Positions 1-6,277 of a DNA stretch of 7,404 bases are shown piece after piece (position 1 is the stretch's first letter; every line of letters starts with the position of its first letter). The notes beneath the pieces are model-generated. The model was not told where the DNA came from. It made no database searches and saw only the letters and a program-made list of their open reading frames with translations. The position numbers and the translations under genes are program-made. Location of the stretch: positions 1 to 7,404 of the forward strand of contig JABZHD010000049.1 of the NCBI GenBank assembly GCA_015259045.1, written 5' to 3'. The DNA is from Atopobium sp. (GTDB lineage Bacteria; Actinomycetota; Coriobacteriia; Coriobacteriales; Atopobiaceae).

Positions 1-1371
1 TCCACGGTCCCTCTCGCGAATCAGCGCTTTGTGAACAAACTCAATAGCACCAACGTCAAGGCCGCGAGTTGGCTGAATAGCAATAAGAACGTCTGGGTTG
101 GAAGAAACCTCGCGGGCGATAATAACTTTCTGTTGGTTGCCGCCGGAAAGTCCCACTGCCTGATGGTCTGCGCACTCTGCAGGACGAATATCAAACTCGT
201 CAATGAGCTTCTGAGAGAATTCCTTGATCTTTTCCAGGTCAAGCGCAATGCCCTTACCAAAGGCTTCCTCGTTGTGGCGCTCAAGCACCATGTTCTCGGC
301 AACCGTAAAGGGCAGAACCAGGCCCCAACGATGACGGTCTGAAGGAATAGTGGCGACTGCGTGGTCAATAACCGTCTTAGGAGTTGTGCTCTGAATCTCT
401 TCACCCTTGACAGAAATGGTGCCCGACTCAGGTTTGACCAGTGCGTTTATGGCATCGGCAAGTTCTTTCTGGCCGTTGCCGTCAATGCCTGCAAGACCAA
501 CAATCTCGCCGGCACGAATATCCAAATTAAAGCCGTTTACCTGCTCAATACCGCGCTCGTCCTTGACGTGGAGGTCTTTGATTGAAAGAACAACCTCACC
601 AGGAGTTGCTGGCTTCTTTTCTACATGCAGGTTAACGTTTCTACCCACCATAAGTGTTGCAAGCTCAGTCTCGGATGTCTTGGAGACATCAACGGTGCTC
701 ATGTACTTGCCGCGACGAATAATGGTGCACTCATCAGCGGAAGACATAATCTCTTTAAGCTTGTGGGTAATAACAATGATGGTTTTACCTTTGCTTACCA
801 GGTCATGCATGATCTGGATAAGCTTCTCAATCTCCTGCGGCGTAAGAACTGCCGTAGGCTCATCAAGAATAAGAATCTCTGCGCCGCGATACAGGGCCTT
901 CAAGATCTCAACACGCTGCTGCATACCAACAGAAATGTCTTCAATCTTGGCGTCAGGGTCTACGTCAAAGCCGTATTCCTCAACAATCTCCAGGACCTTC
1001 TCGCGAGCTCGCTTTGGATCAAGGACGCCGCCACCCTTGGTGACCTCGTTGCCCAAAACAATATTTTCTGTAACGGTAAAGTTCTCAACCAACATAAAGT
1101 GCTGGTGAACCATACCAATGCCGTGAGCGATAGCATCGGTTGGGCCAGATATGGATACACGCTCTCCGTTGAGGTAAACTTCGCCCTCATCAGCAGAATA
1201 CAGGCCATACAGTACGTTCATGAGCGTACTTTTACCTGCGCCGTTCTCTCCTAAAATGGCGTGGACAGTTTGCTTGCGCACGTTAAGGTCTACGGCGTCA
1301 AGAGCTTTAAACGATCCAAAAACTTTGGTAATGCCATGCATCTGAACAGCGTAATCCGAACTGACTTCCAC
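1..1371 (-). CDS. Nucleoside ABC transporter ATP-binding protein (partial, C-terminus off left edge)
   Basis: This is the cytoplasmic energy-coupling subunit of a sugar/nucleoside-type ABC importer with two fused ATPase domains (the RbsA/MglA/YufO architecture). The frame is open from a GTG at 1371 to base 1, giving 457 codons; family members are about 500-520 residues, so roughly the last 50 are missing. Domain 1 has Walker A GENGAGKST (41-49), a signature region around ISVGMQQR (146-153), Walker B ILILDEPTA (166-174) and the switch histidine in ITHKL (201-205). Domain 2 has GIDGNGQKE in place of Walker A (295-303), a canonical signature LSGGNQQK (408-415), and QPTRGLDVGA (433-442) where the Walker B glutamate would be. 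Such degeneracy is usual for this family. The GTG start is chosen because AGGAGG lies 6 nt upstream. It follows the binding-protein gene on the same strand, which supports nucleosides as substrate; the specificity is inference. Permease genes are expected beyond the edge. Confidence 0.93.
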   Translation of the reverse strand, partial: MEVSSDYAVQMHGITKVFGSFKALDAVDLNVRKQTVHAILGENGAGKSTLMNVLYGLYSADEGEVYLNGERVSISGPTDAIAHGIGMVHQHFMLVENFTVTENIVLGNEVTKGGGVLDPKRAREKVLEIVEEYGFDVDPDAKIEDISVGMQQRVEILKALYRGAEILILDEPTAVLTPQEIEKLIQIMHDLVSKGKTIIVITHKLKEIMSSADECTIIRRGKYMSTVDVSKTSETELATLMVGRNVNLHVEKKPATPGEVVLSIKDLHVKDERGIEQVNGFNLDIRAGEIVGLAGIDGNGQKELADAINALVKPESGTISVKGEEIQSTTPKTVIDHAVATIPSDRHRWGLVLPFTVAENMVLERHNEEAFGKGIALDLEKIKEFSQKLIDEFDIRPAECADHQAVGLSGGNQQKVIIAREVSSNPDVLIAIQPTRGLDVGAIEFVHKALIRERDRG

Positions 1372-1399
1372 GAGCCACCTCCTTTACACACTTGCTAGA

Positions 1400-1429
1400 G
1401 GTGAGGAGTGCCAAAGAGCACCCCTCACC
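1400..1429 (-). promoter_or_regulatory. Intercistronic hairpin between binding-protein and ATPase genes
   Basis: On the minus strand a 12-bp stem (1429-1418 with 1411-1400) closes a 6-nt loop. Its one non-Watson-Crick pair is G-U in the minus-strand RNA but A-C on the plus strand, so it fits a minus-strand transcript. No U-tract follows, and the ATPase ribosome site begins about 15 nt later, so it is probably not a full terminator. It resembles the mRNA-stabilising or attenuating hairpins found after abundant binding-protein genes. That role is inference. Confidence 0.55.
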
Positions 1430-1518
1430 AGCAAATCCAAACTCATCAGCCTTTGGGCCTGTCAGAGGTCAGAAACCATCTGGCGAGAAACCCCAGGGCT
1501 CAAAAACTAAGTCAGAGC

Positions 1519-2595
1519 TTAGCTCAAAGACTTGACGTACTTGTCCAGGTCGTCCTTGCTTGCAGGAGGAACAACGGAGCCAGCCTTGATCTTGTCGAGA
1601 AGGTCAGTAGCTGCCTTGTAGGTGTCCTCGCCCATGAGGTGGTGATCCTCAGCAATTCCGACAGCGTCCTCGGAAGCGCCCAGGGAAACAGTAGTGCCGC
1701 CCTTCTGGCCGTCCTTCAGGATCTTCTCGGAAATCTCAACGATAGCAACGTTGACGCGCTTAAGAGCGGAGGTCAGAACGTTCTCTGGAGCAAGATATGC
1801 CTGGTCACGGTCAACGCCGATAGCAAGCTTATTTGCGTCCTTAGCTGCCTCAATAACGCCGGTTCCTACGCCGCCTGCAGCGTGGAAGACAACGTCGCAA
1901 CCATCGGAGTACATGGAGTTTGCAATAGCCTTACCCTTTGCAGCATCGGAGAAGGACTCTGCATACTGTGCAGAAACCTCAACGTTGGTGCCCTTTTCCT
2001 TGTTTGCATAAGCAACGCCGCCGCGGTAACCATACTCAAACTGGTCGATAAGTGCGGAAGAAATGCCGCCAACAAAGCCAACCTTGCCAGTCTTTGTGGT
2101 GCGAGCAGCAATGTAGCCAACAACAAAGGAAGGCTCCTGAGCACGGAACATTACGCCGGTGAAGTTGGAAACCTCAGACTCGTTGCCGTTGTCAATGATG
2201 GCAAACTGGGTGTTTGGATTGTCCTTAGCAGCCTTAAGGGTTGCGTCTGCCATAGCAAAGCCAACGCCCCAAACAAGATCGGACTCTGCGTCAACAGCCT
2301 TATCAAGGTTGGTTGCGTAATCGGAATCCTGCTTGGACTCAAGGTAGCTGACATCCCAGCCGTTCTTGTCCTTAAGCTCGGTCATGCCCTCCCAAGCGGA
2401 CTGGTTAAAGGACTGGTCGTTAACACCACCAGTATCGGTAACCATGGTGAGCTTCTTTTTCTTCTCACCTGATGCCTTCTGGCCGCCGTCGTCCTTCTTG
2501 GAGTTGTTGCAGCCTGCAAGAACTGCAAGTGCTGCAAATGCGCCAGCGCCGGTTGCGCCGGTCACAAAACTACGACGAGAAACGTTCTTGTTCAT
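1519..2595 (-). CDS. BMP/PnrA-family nucleoside-binding lipoprotein of ABC importer
   Basis: This is the extracytoplasmic solute-binding lipoprotein that should capture purine or other nucleosides and hand them to the ABC importer encoded next to it. It has 358 residues, a usual length. The signal peptide carries SRRSF (6-10), close to the twin-arginine consensus, then a small-residue hydrophobic stretch and lipobox LAGC with the lipidated cysteine at 29. A lysine-rich linker (about 33-48) precedes the domain. Family hallmarks follow: TDTGGVNDQSFNQSAWEG (53-70), FRAQEPSFVVGYIA (150-163), KVGFVGGI (171-178), FEYGYRGG (186-193), the HAAGGVGTGV loop (238-247) and GVDRDQ (260-265). The ATG at 2595 is preceded by AAGGAGAG. 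The relatives are PnrA/TmpC of Treponema, BmpA of Lactococcus and NupN/YufN of Bacillus. The exact nucleoside bound cannot be read from the sequence. Confidence 0.94.
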   Translation of the reverse strand: MNKNVSRRSFVTGATGAGAFAALAVLAGCNNSKKDDGGQKASGEKKKKLTMVTDTGGVNDQSFNQSAWEGMTELKDKNGWDVSYLESKQDSDYATNLDKAVDAESDLVWGVGFAMADATLKAAKDNPNTQFAIIDNGNESEVSNFTGVMFRAQEPSFVVGYIAARTTKTGKVGFVGGISSALIDQFEYGYRGGVAYANKEKGTNVEVSAQYAESFSDAAKGKAIANSMYSDGCDVVFHAAGGVGTGVIEAAKDANKLAIGVDRDQAYLAPENVLTSALKRVNVAIVEISEKILKDGQKGGTTVSLGASEDAVGIAEDHHLMGEDTYKAATDLLDKIKAGSVVPPASKDDLDKYVKSLS

Positions 2596-2702
2596 TCCGT
2601 GCTCTCCTTACCTCATGTGGCGGGAACGTCCAGCTTTAGTGCTGGATCTTTATGAGAAGTTGACCAAACTCCCCTAACTTAAGCGGAAAATCCGCATGGT
2701 TC
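2596..2702 (-). promoter_or_regulatory. Leader/promoter region of the nucleoside-binding lipoprotein gene
   Basis: The region between the deoD terminator and the lipoprotein start holds two small hairpins: TCCAGC/GCTGGA (2629-2634 with 2641-2646, 6-nt loop) and GCGGA/TCCGC (2683-2687 with 2691-2695, 3-nt loop). Promoter elements are unclear. The best minus-strand pair is TTAGGG and CATAAA 17 nt apart, which is weak. I see no purine-riboswitch core. The region may hold a separate promoter for the transporter genes, or readthrough from deoD may serve them. Confidence 0.3.
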
Positions 2703-2730
2703 CAAAACAAACAGCAATGGCAAACTGCTG
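2703..2730 (-). terminator. Weak rho-independent terminator after deoD
   Basis: On the minus strand, CAGCAG (2730-2725) pairs with TTGCTG (2717-2712), including one G-U pair, around a 7-nt loop. The stem is followed by TTTGTTTT. It lies 28 nt past the deoD stop. The stem is short and the U-tract interrupted, so termination may be partial, letting some transcription reach the transporter genes. Confidence 0.42.
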
Positions 2731-2758
2731 ATCTGCAATGCTTTACGCAACAAGTGCC

Positions 2759-3469
2759 TTAAGCAACAACAGAAAGAGCAACCTCCATCATCTGCGTGAA
2801 ACTAGTCTGACGCTCTTCAGCAGTAAGTGCTTCTCCTGTAAGAGGCAAATCAGAGATAGTTAGCAGCGTAAGCGCATGCTTATGAGCGTGCATGGCGTTG
2901 AGATACAGGGCTGCCGACTCCATCTCAACGGCAAGAACATCCATGCTTGCCCATTTTGGAAGCGAGTTGTCTACGGTATAGAACACGTCGCTTGCCAGGA
3001 TATTACCAACGCGAACGGGATAACCCAGCTTTTCTGCACCAGCAACAGCCTTGCTCAACAGGCCAAAGTCTGCGGTAGGTGCAATAGTTCCAGGCATTCC
3101 GTACTGTGATGGATAATTAGAATCAGTGCTGGAAGACATGCCAATAACAATGTCTCTGAGCTTTACCTCAGGAGCAAGGCCGCCAGCGCTACCAATGCGG
3201 AGGATATTATCGACTCCATAGAAATTAAAGAGCTCGTAAGAATAAATACCAATGGAAGGCATACCCATACCAGAACCCATAACGGAGACAGGCTGTCCCT
3301 TGTAGGTGCCGGTGTAGCCAAACATGTTGCGAACGGTGTTGAACTGCTCAACGTTCTCCAGATACGTGTCTGCAAGAAGCTTTGCGCGCAGAGGATCGCC
3401 TGGCATGAGGACAGTCTTAGCAATCTGGCCCTCAACAGCAGCGTTATGAGGAGTTGGGGTAGTAGCCAT
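2759..3469 (-). CDS. deoD: Purine nucleoside phosphorylase, DeoD type
   Basis: This cytoplasmic enzyme splits purine (deoxy)nucleosides with phosphate into the free base and (deoxy)ribose-1-phosphate. At 236 residues it matches the hexameric bacterial DeoD class (E. coli 239). Conserved parts are TPH near the N-terminus (6-8, whose histidine in E. coli reaches into the neighbouring subunit's site), the phosphate loop MPGDPLRAK (22-30, arginine 28), RIGSAGG with arginine 91, the ribose-binding VEMESAALY (181-189), and SD (206-207), whose aspartate should protonate the purine as E. coli Asp204 does. The ATG overlaps the deoB stop codon by one base (TAATG), and its ribosome site AAGGAG lies inside the last deoB codons, so the two are very probably translationally coupled. 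DeoB takes over its product. All residues expected for activity are present. Confidence 0.97.
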   Translation of the reverse strand: MATTPTPHNAAVEGQIAKTVLMPGDPLRAKLLADTYLENVEQFNTVRNMFGYTGTYKGQPVSVMGSGMGMPSIGIYSYELFNFYGVDNILRIGSAGGLAPEVKLRDIVIGMSSSTDSNYPSQYGMPGTIAPTADFGLLSKAVAGAEKLGYPVRVGNILASDVFYTVDNSLPKWASMDVLAVEMESAALYLNAMHAHKHALTLLTISDLPLTGEALTAEERQTSFTQMMEVALSVVA

Positions 3470-4659
3470 TAGTTCTCCTTAAGAATCTCTGACAGGTGAG
3501 AAGTTCCAACACCAAGTTGCTCAACGCCAAAATAATCAAGAATTGTCTCGGCCATGTCGGCAAATGTGGCGGTTGTACCAAGGTTGGTGTTTGGCTTAAC
3601 CTTTGGACCCGTGATAAGCAGTGGCACGTACTCACGAGAGTGATCAGTAGATGGTGTTACCGGATCACAGCCATGATCTGCGGTAATAATGAACAGGTCA
3701 TCCTCACGAAGACCCTCAATAATCTGAGGAATGCGCTCGTCAAAGTAAGAAAGCGCGTTGGAGTATCCCACAGGATCGTTGCGGTGACCGTAAATCATGT
3801 CGGTATCAACAAGATTGGTAAAGCACAGACCGTTGAAGTCTTTGCTGGTAGCCTCAATAGTCTTCTGAATTCCGTCTGCGTTGCAGGTGGTGAACTCAAA
3901 CTCTGTCATGCCACGGTGAGCAAAGATGTCATAAATCTTGCCAATAGAAAGAACGTCAAAGCCGTTCTCTTTAAGGCGATCAAGCATAGTTGGACCCGTT
4001 GGCTCAAGCGAGAAGTCATGACGGCGAGAAGTGCGCTGATATGGCCACTCTCCCTCAAAAGGACGAGCAATAACGCGAGCGACACCGTGCTCACCCTGCA
4101 GAATCTCGCGCGCAATGCGGCAATACTCATAGAGTTTCTCGGGACTTACCACGTCCTCATGAGCAGCAATCTGAAAAACAGAATCTGCTGAGGTATAGAC
4201 AATCAGAGCACCGGTCTCTACGTGCTCTTTACCAAAGTCTCTAATAACATCAGTTCCGGAGTAAGGTTTGTTGCAGAGAACCTTACGGCCCGTCTTCTGC
4301 TCAAACTCCTCAATGACCTCCTGTGGAAAACCATCAGGATAGGTTGGGAACTTCTTTGGAGAAATGACGCCCGCCATCTCCCAGTGACCAACCGTAGTAT
4401 CTTTACCAGCGGATTTCTCCTGCATGCGAGCATATGCGCCCTCAGGAGACTCAATTGGCTTCAAATCAACGTCATACACGGTATCAAGCGCGCCATCAAT
4501 ATTAAGAAGGCCCAACTTTGTCATATTTGGGATGTTAAGAACGCCACTTGTTGCGCATGCACAAAGGGTATTTCTACCCTCGTCTCCGTATGCCGCTGCA
4601 TCAGGCTCTTCGCCGATGCCAAAACTATCAAGAACAACTACAAAAACACGTTTAGGCAT
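3469..4659 (-). CDS. deoB: Phosphopentomutase
   Basis: This enzyme interconverts (deoxy)ribose-1-phosphate and (deoxy)ribose-5-phosphate, joining nucleoside phosphorolysis to the pentose phosphate pathway. It is a cytoplasmic, two-metal enzyme of the alkaline phosphatase superfamily. With the start used here it has 396 residues, close to the Bacillus enzyme. Visible active-site elements are DSFGIG with metal ligand Asp11, [10 protein letters not shown] with the probable phospho-threonine Thr88, DMIYGHR (Asp287, His292), TADHG (Asp328, His329) and [11 protein letters not shown] (His340). These C-terminal ligands sit one residue on from the Bacillus cereus numbering I recall. An in-frame ATG at 4710 would add 17 residues, but AGGAGG just before 4659 and the typical [14 protein letters not shown] opening favour 4659. 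It is first in the minus-strand operon and overlaps deoD by one base. Confidence 0.97.
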   Translation of the reverse strand: MPKRVFVVVLDSFGIGEEPDAAAYGDEGRNTLCACATSGVLNIPNMTKLGLLNIDGALDTVYDVDLKPIESPEGAYARMQEKSAGKDTTVGHWEMAGVISPKKFPTYPDGFPQEVIEEFEQKTGRKVLCNKPYSGTDVIRDFGKEHVETGALIVYTSADSVFQIAAHEDVVSPEKLYEYCRIAREILQGEHGVARVIARPFEGEWPYQRTSRRHDFSLEPTGPTMLDRLKENGFDVLSIGKIYDIFAHRGMTEFEFTTCNADGIQKTIEATSKDFNGLCFTNLVDTDMIYGHRNDPVGYSNALSYFDERIPQIIEGLREDDLFIITADHGCDPVTPSTDHSREYVPLLITGPKVKPNTNLGTTATFADMAETILDYFGVEQLGVGTSHLSEILKEN

Positions 4660-4662
4660 GCT

Positions 4663-4669
4663 ACCTCCT
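4663..4669 (-). promoter_or_regulatory. Ribosome binding site deciding the deoB start
   Basis: AGGAGGT on the minus strand lies 3 nt (4 nt from AGGAGG) before the ATG at 4659. No comparable site precedes the longer in-frame start at 4710. Confidence 0.8.
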
Positions 4670-4804
4670 AAAACGCCCGAAACAAGCATTTGCGCACGAC
4701 ACATACGCAAGCTAACTTATGTGGACGAGTCATTACTATTCATTAAATATATTATTACAGTTGCATAATGCCGACGCCCAAGTTAGAGAGATTTTCACGA
4801 TACA

Positions 4805-4837
4805 ACCGTTTGCAGATACTAAAATTCTGTAAACGGT
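4805..4837. repeat. Inverted repeat with 12-bp arms in the divergent region
   Basis: ACCGTTTGCAGA (4805-4816) and TCTGTAAACGGT (4826-4837) are inverted copies with a single mismatch, around a 9-nt AT-rich spacer. The mismatch becomes a G-U pair in plus-strand RNA. No T-tract follows on either side, so a terminator is unlikely. It could be an operator for a dimeric regulator of deoB or a leader hairpin. The role is unknown. Confidence 0.6.
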
Positions 4838-4929
4838 ACGCAGCAAATGCTTAGAAAAATTGGGCAGGTAAGACAAGCGTGGCGAGAAATTCTTTGAGCT
4901 CACCAGGGAAAAATTTAATGAATTCATTC

Positions 4930-4958
4930 TTTACAGACTCTAGCTGCTGTCTTATCGT
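4930..4958 (+). promoter_or_regulatory. Candidate psuK promoter
   Basis: TTTACA (4930-4935, five of six matches to the -35 consensus) is followed 17 nt later by TATCGT (4953-4958, four of six to the -10). Transcription would start near 4965, just ahead of the operator-like repeats. An alternative -10 is TATATA at 5017-5022, lying between the two direct repeats but without a good -35. The sequence alone does not decide between them. Confidence 0.3.
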
Positions 4959-4972
4959 TGTCCAAAGCAAGA

Positions 4973-4990
4973 TTTAAGCACTAGCTTAAA
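4973..4990. promoter_or_regulatory. Operator-like interrupted palindrome TTTAAGC-N4-GCTTAAA
   Basis: Two perfect 7-bp inverted arms flank a 4-bp spacer (ACTA). The first arm runs into TAAGCAC, the same start as the two direct repeats downstream, so all three may be sites for one protein. Confidence 0.5.
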
Positions 4991-4994
4991 TAAG

Positions 4995-5035
4995 ATAAGC
5001 ACCTGTTTAGAAGTTTTATATAAGCACCTGTTTAG
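4995..5035 (+). repeat. Two perfect 16-bp direct repeats upstream of psuK (operator-like)
   Basis: ATAAGCACCTGTTTAG occurs at 4995-5010 and again, unchanged, at 5020-5035, start to start 25 bp apart. Each copy is itself an imperfect palindrome (TAAGCA-CC-TGTTTA, five of six positions inverted), as expected for a dimeric HTH protein. They end 22 bp before the AGGAGG of psuK. The obvious candidate ligand is the HTH domain of the kinase encoded directly downstream; that link is inference. Confidence 0.6.
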
Positions 5036-5057
5036 TCGGATTCTATTTTTTGCTGCT

Positions 5058-5063
5058 AGGAGG
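5058..5063 (+). promoter_or_regulatory. Ribosome binding site deciding the psuK start
   Basis: AGGAGG lies 4 nt before the ATG at 5068. The alternative in-frame TTG at 5050 lies upstream of this site and would encode it, so it is rejected as the start. Confidence 0.8.
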
Positions 5064-5067
5064 ACTG

Positions 5068-6150
5068 ATGCTCACCAATCGAGAACAGATGATTTTCAAC
5101 TGGATTAAAGAGCAGCCTTCCATTACTCAGAAGGAAATTGCAGAGCGTGCAGGTATCTCGCGTTCTTCTGTTTCGGTTCACATCTCCAACCTTACCGCAA
5201 AGGGCGCAATTTTGGGCCGCCGCTACATTTTGAGCGAACGTCCCTACTTTATTGTGATTGGCGCTGCCAACATGGATATTGCTGGCCGCCCAGACACTTC
5301 CCTTGTGGCAGGAGATTCAAACCCTGGCAAGGTCACCATGTCCTTTGGTGGCGTTGGCAGAAATGTTGCACACAACCTAGCTCTTCTCGACAGCGACGTT
5401 CGTCTGCTCACCGCTTTTGGCGAGGACTATCGTGCGCGCGAGCTCAAAGAGGGCTGCCTGGACTGCGGCATTGACATCGACGCTTCTATTACCGTGCCAG
5501 GCGCTTCCACTTCCACCTACCTCTTCATCATGGACGAGCACGGTGAGATGCAGGAAGCCATCAATGACATGCAGATTTACGAGTATGTCACCCCCGAGCG
5601 CATCGAGGAGCGCCTGGATGTTATCCAGCACGCCGCAGCTTGCGTGATTGATACCAACCTGCCTCAGCAGACCATCGAGTTCATTGCCAAGAACGTGACC
5701 TGCCCTATCTTCTGCGATCCCGTTTCTTCCATTAAGGCACAGAAGCTCAAGAGGGTCCTGGGCAAGATTCACACACTCAAGCCAAATCGCCTTGAGGCCG
5801 AGATGCTCTCGGGCATCAAGATCACTGACGATACCTCCCTTGAAGCCGCAGCTCACGAGCTGCTTGCAACAGGCCTCAAGCGCGTGTTTATCTCCCTTGG
5901 CGAGAAGGGCCTTCTTTGCGCTGATCACGAGAAGACCGTCCGCTTGCCACTGCTTCCTGCAAAGCTAGTCAACATGACAGGCGCAGGAGATGCCATGATG
6001 GCGGGTATTACCTGGGCGTACACTCAAGGTATGACGCTTGAGCAAACCGGCCTGGTAGGCATGGCTGCTTCCAGCATGGCCATTGAGGGTGAAGATACCA
6101 TCAACGGTGAGCTCAACGTTGATGAGGTTATCAAGCGCGCAGGTATTTAG
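5068..6150 (+). CDS. psuK: Pseudouridine kinase, PfkB family with N-terminal HTH domain
   Basis: The predicted reaction is ATP-dependent phosphorylation of pseudouridine to its 5'-phosphate in the cytoplasm, feeding PsuG encoded next. It has 360 residues. The first 55 or so form a winged HTH: SITQKEIAERAGISRSSVSV (18-37) is the recognition unit, followed by a short wing. The rest is a ribokinase/PfkB kinase, with FIVIGAANMDI near its start (61-71), substrate-side GGVGRNVAHNLALL (94-107), DPVSS (217-221), KPNRLEAEMLSG (238-249), and the ATP-site GAGDA (305-309) with catalytic Asp308. Stand-alone E. coli PsuK is about 50 residues shorter and lacks the HTH; the layout is that of E. coli YeiI. 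The substrate is inferred mainly from pairing with psuG; another nucleoside or sugar is possible. The HTH and the repeats upstream suggest a self-regulating enzyme. The ATG at 5068 follows AGGAGG. Confidence 0.88.
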   Translation: MLTNREQMIFNWIKEQPSITQKEIAERAGISRSSVSVHISNLTAKGAILGRRYILSERPYFIVIGAANMDIAGRPDTSLVAGDSNPGKVTMSFGGVGRNVAHNLALLDSDVRLLTAFGEDYRARELKEGCLDCGIDIDASITVPGASTSTYLFIMDEHGEMQEAINDMQIYEYVTPERIEERLDVIQHAAACVIDTNLPQQTIEFIAKNVTCPIFCDPVSSIKAQKLKRVLGKIHTLKPNRLEAEMLSGIKITDDTSLEAAAHELLATGLKRVFISLGEKGLLCADHEKTVRLPLLPAKLVNMTGAGDAMMAGITWAYTQGMTLEQTGLVGMAASSMAIEGEDTINGELNVDEVIKRAGI

Positions 6151-6240
6151 CGTGTCTGCGCGGCACAGCGCGTCTGCACGGCACAGCGCGTCTGCGCGGC
6201 ACAGCGTGTCTGCGCGGCACAGCACGTCTGCACGGCGCTA
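6151..6240 (+). repeat. 18-bp tandem repeat array between psuK and psuG
   Basis: Five head-to-tail units of 18 bp begin at the first base after the psuK TAG. Units 1-4 (6151-6168, 6169-6186, 6187-6204, 6205-6222) follow CGYGTCTGCRCGGCACAG; unit 5 (6223-6240) is more diverged at its end. Differences among units 1-4 are only C/T or G/A changes at CpG positions. The array is far more GC-rich than the rest of the window. The unit length equals six codons and there is no stop in the psuK frame. It fills most of the 127-bp gap before psuG. I see no terminator in it. Its function is unknown; copy number may vary between strains. Confidence 0.9.
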
Positions 6241-6277
6241 CTTTCGGTTCCATTAGTCGTTTACGATTGGAGTATAT

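Larger units (their letters stand above)
4660..5067. promoter_or_regulatory. Divergent control region between deoB and psuK
   Basis: This gene-free stretch of 408 bp separates two divergent catabolic operons and must carry both promoters. The deoB side has a very AT-rich tract (about 4738-4758); a minus-strand TTGGGC (4781-4776) lies 18 nt from TAATAA (4757-4752), a weak promoter match. The centre has a 12-bp-arm inverted repeat (4805-4837) and the palindrome AATGAATTCATT (4917-4928). The psuK side has an interrupted palindrome and two direct repeats (4973-5035), listed separately. A 63-codon minus-strand reading frame here has no good ribosome site and I do not call it a gene. Confidence 0.75.

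Noticed and set aside
1408..2472. Long plus-strand reading frame (354 codons) opposite the lipoprotein gene
   Set aside because: It is a shadow of the BMP lipoprotein; the minus-strand protein has a signal peptide, lipobox and family motifs, and this one has none.
2596..2702. Purine riboswitch upstream of the nucleoside-binding lipoprotein
   Set aside because: The conserved junction bases and kissing-loop stems are not visible; only short unrelated hairpins are.
4660..4710. 17-residue N-terminal extension of deoB
   Set aside because: AGGAGG lies just before the internal ATG at 4659, and the family opens with a short lead to the DSFGIG motif.
4736..4927. 63-codon minus-strand reading frame in the divergent region
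   Set aside because: There is no convincing ribosome site and no recognisable domain, and it runs through the AT-rich promoter side and the inverted repeat. It is probably chance.
6151..6240. CRISPR array
   Set aside because: The 18-bp units are contiguous with no unique spacers, and no cas genes are present.
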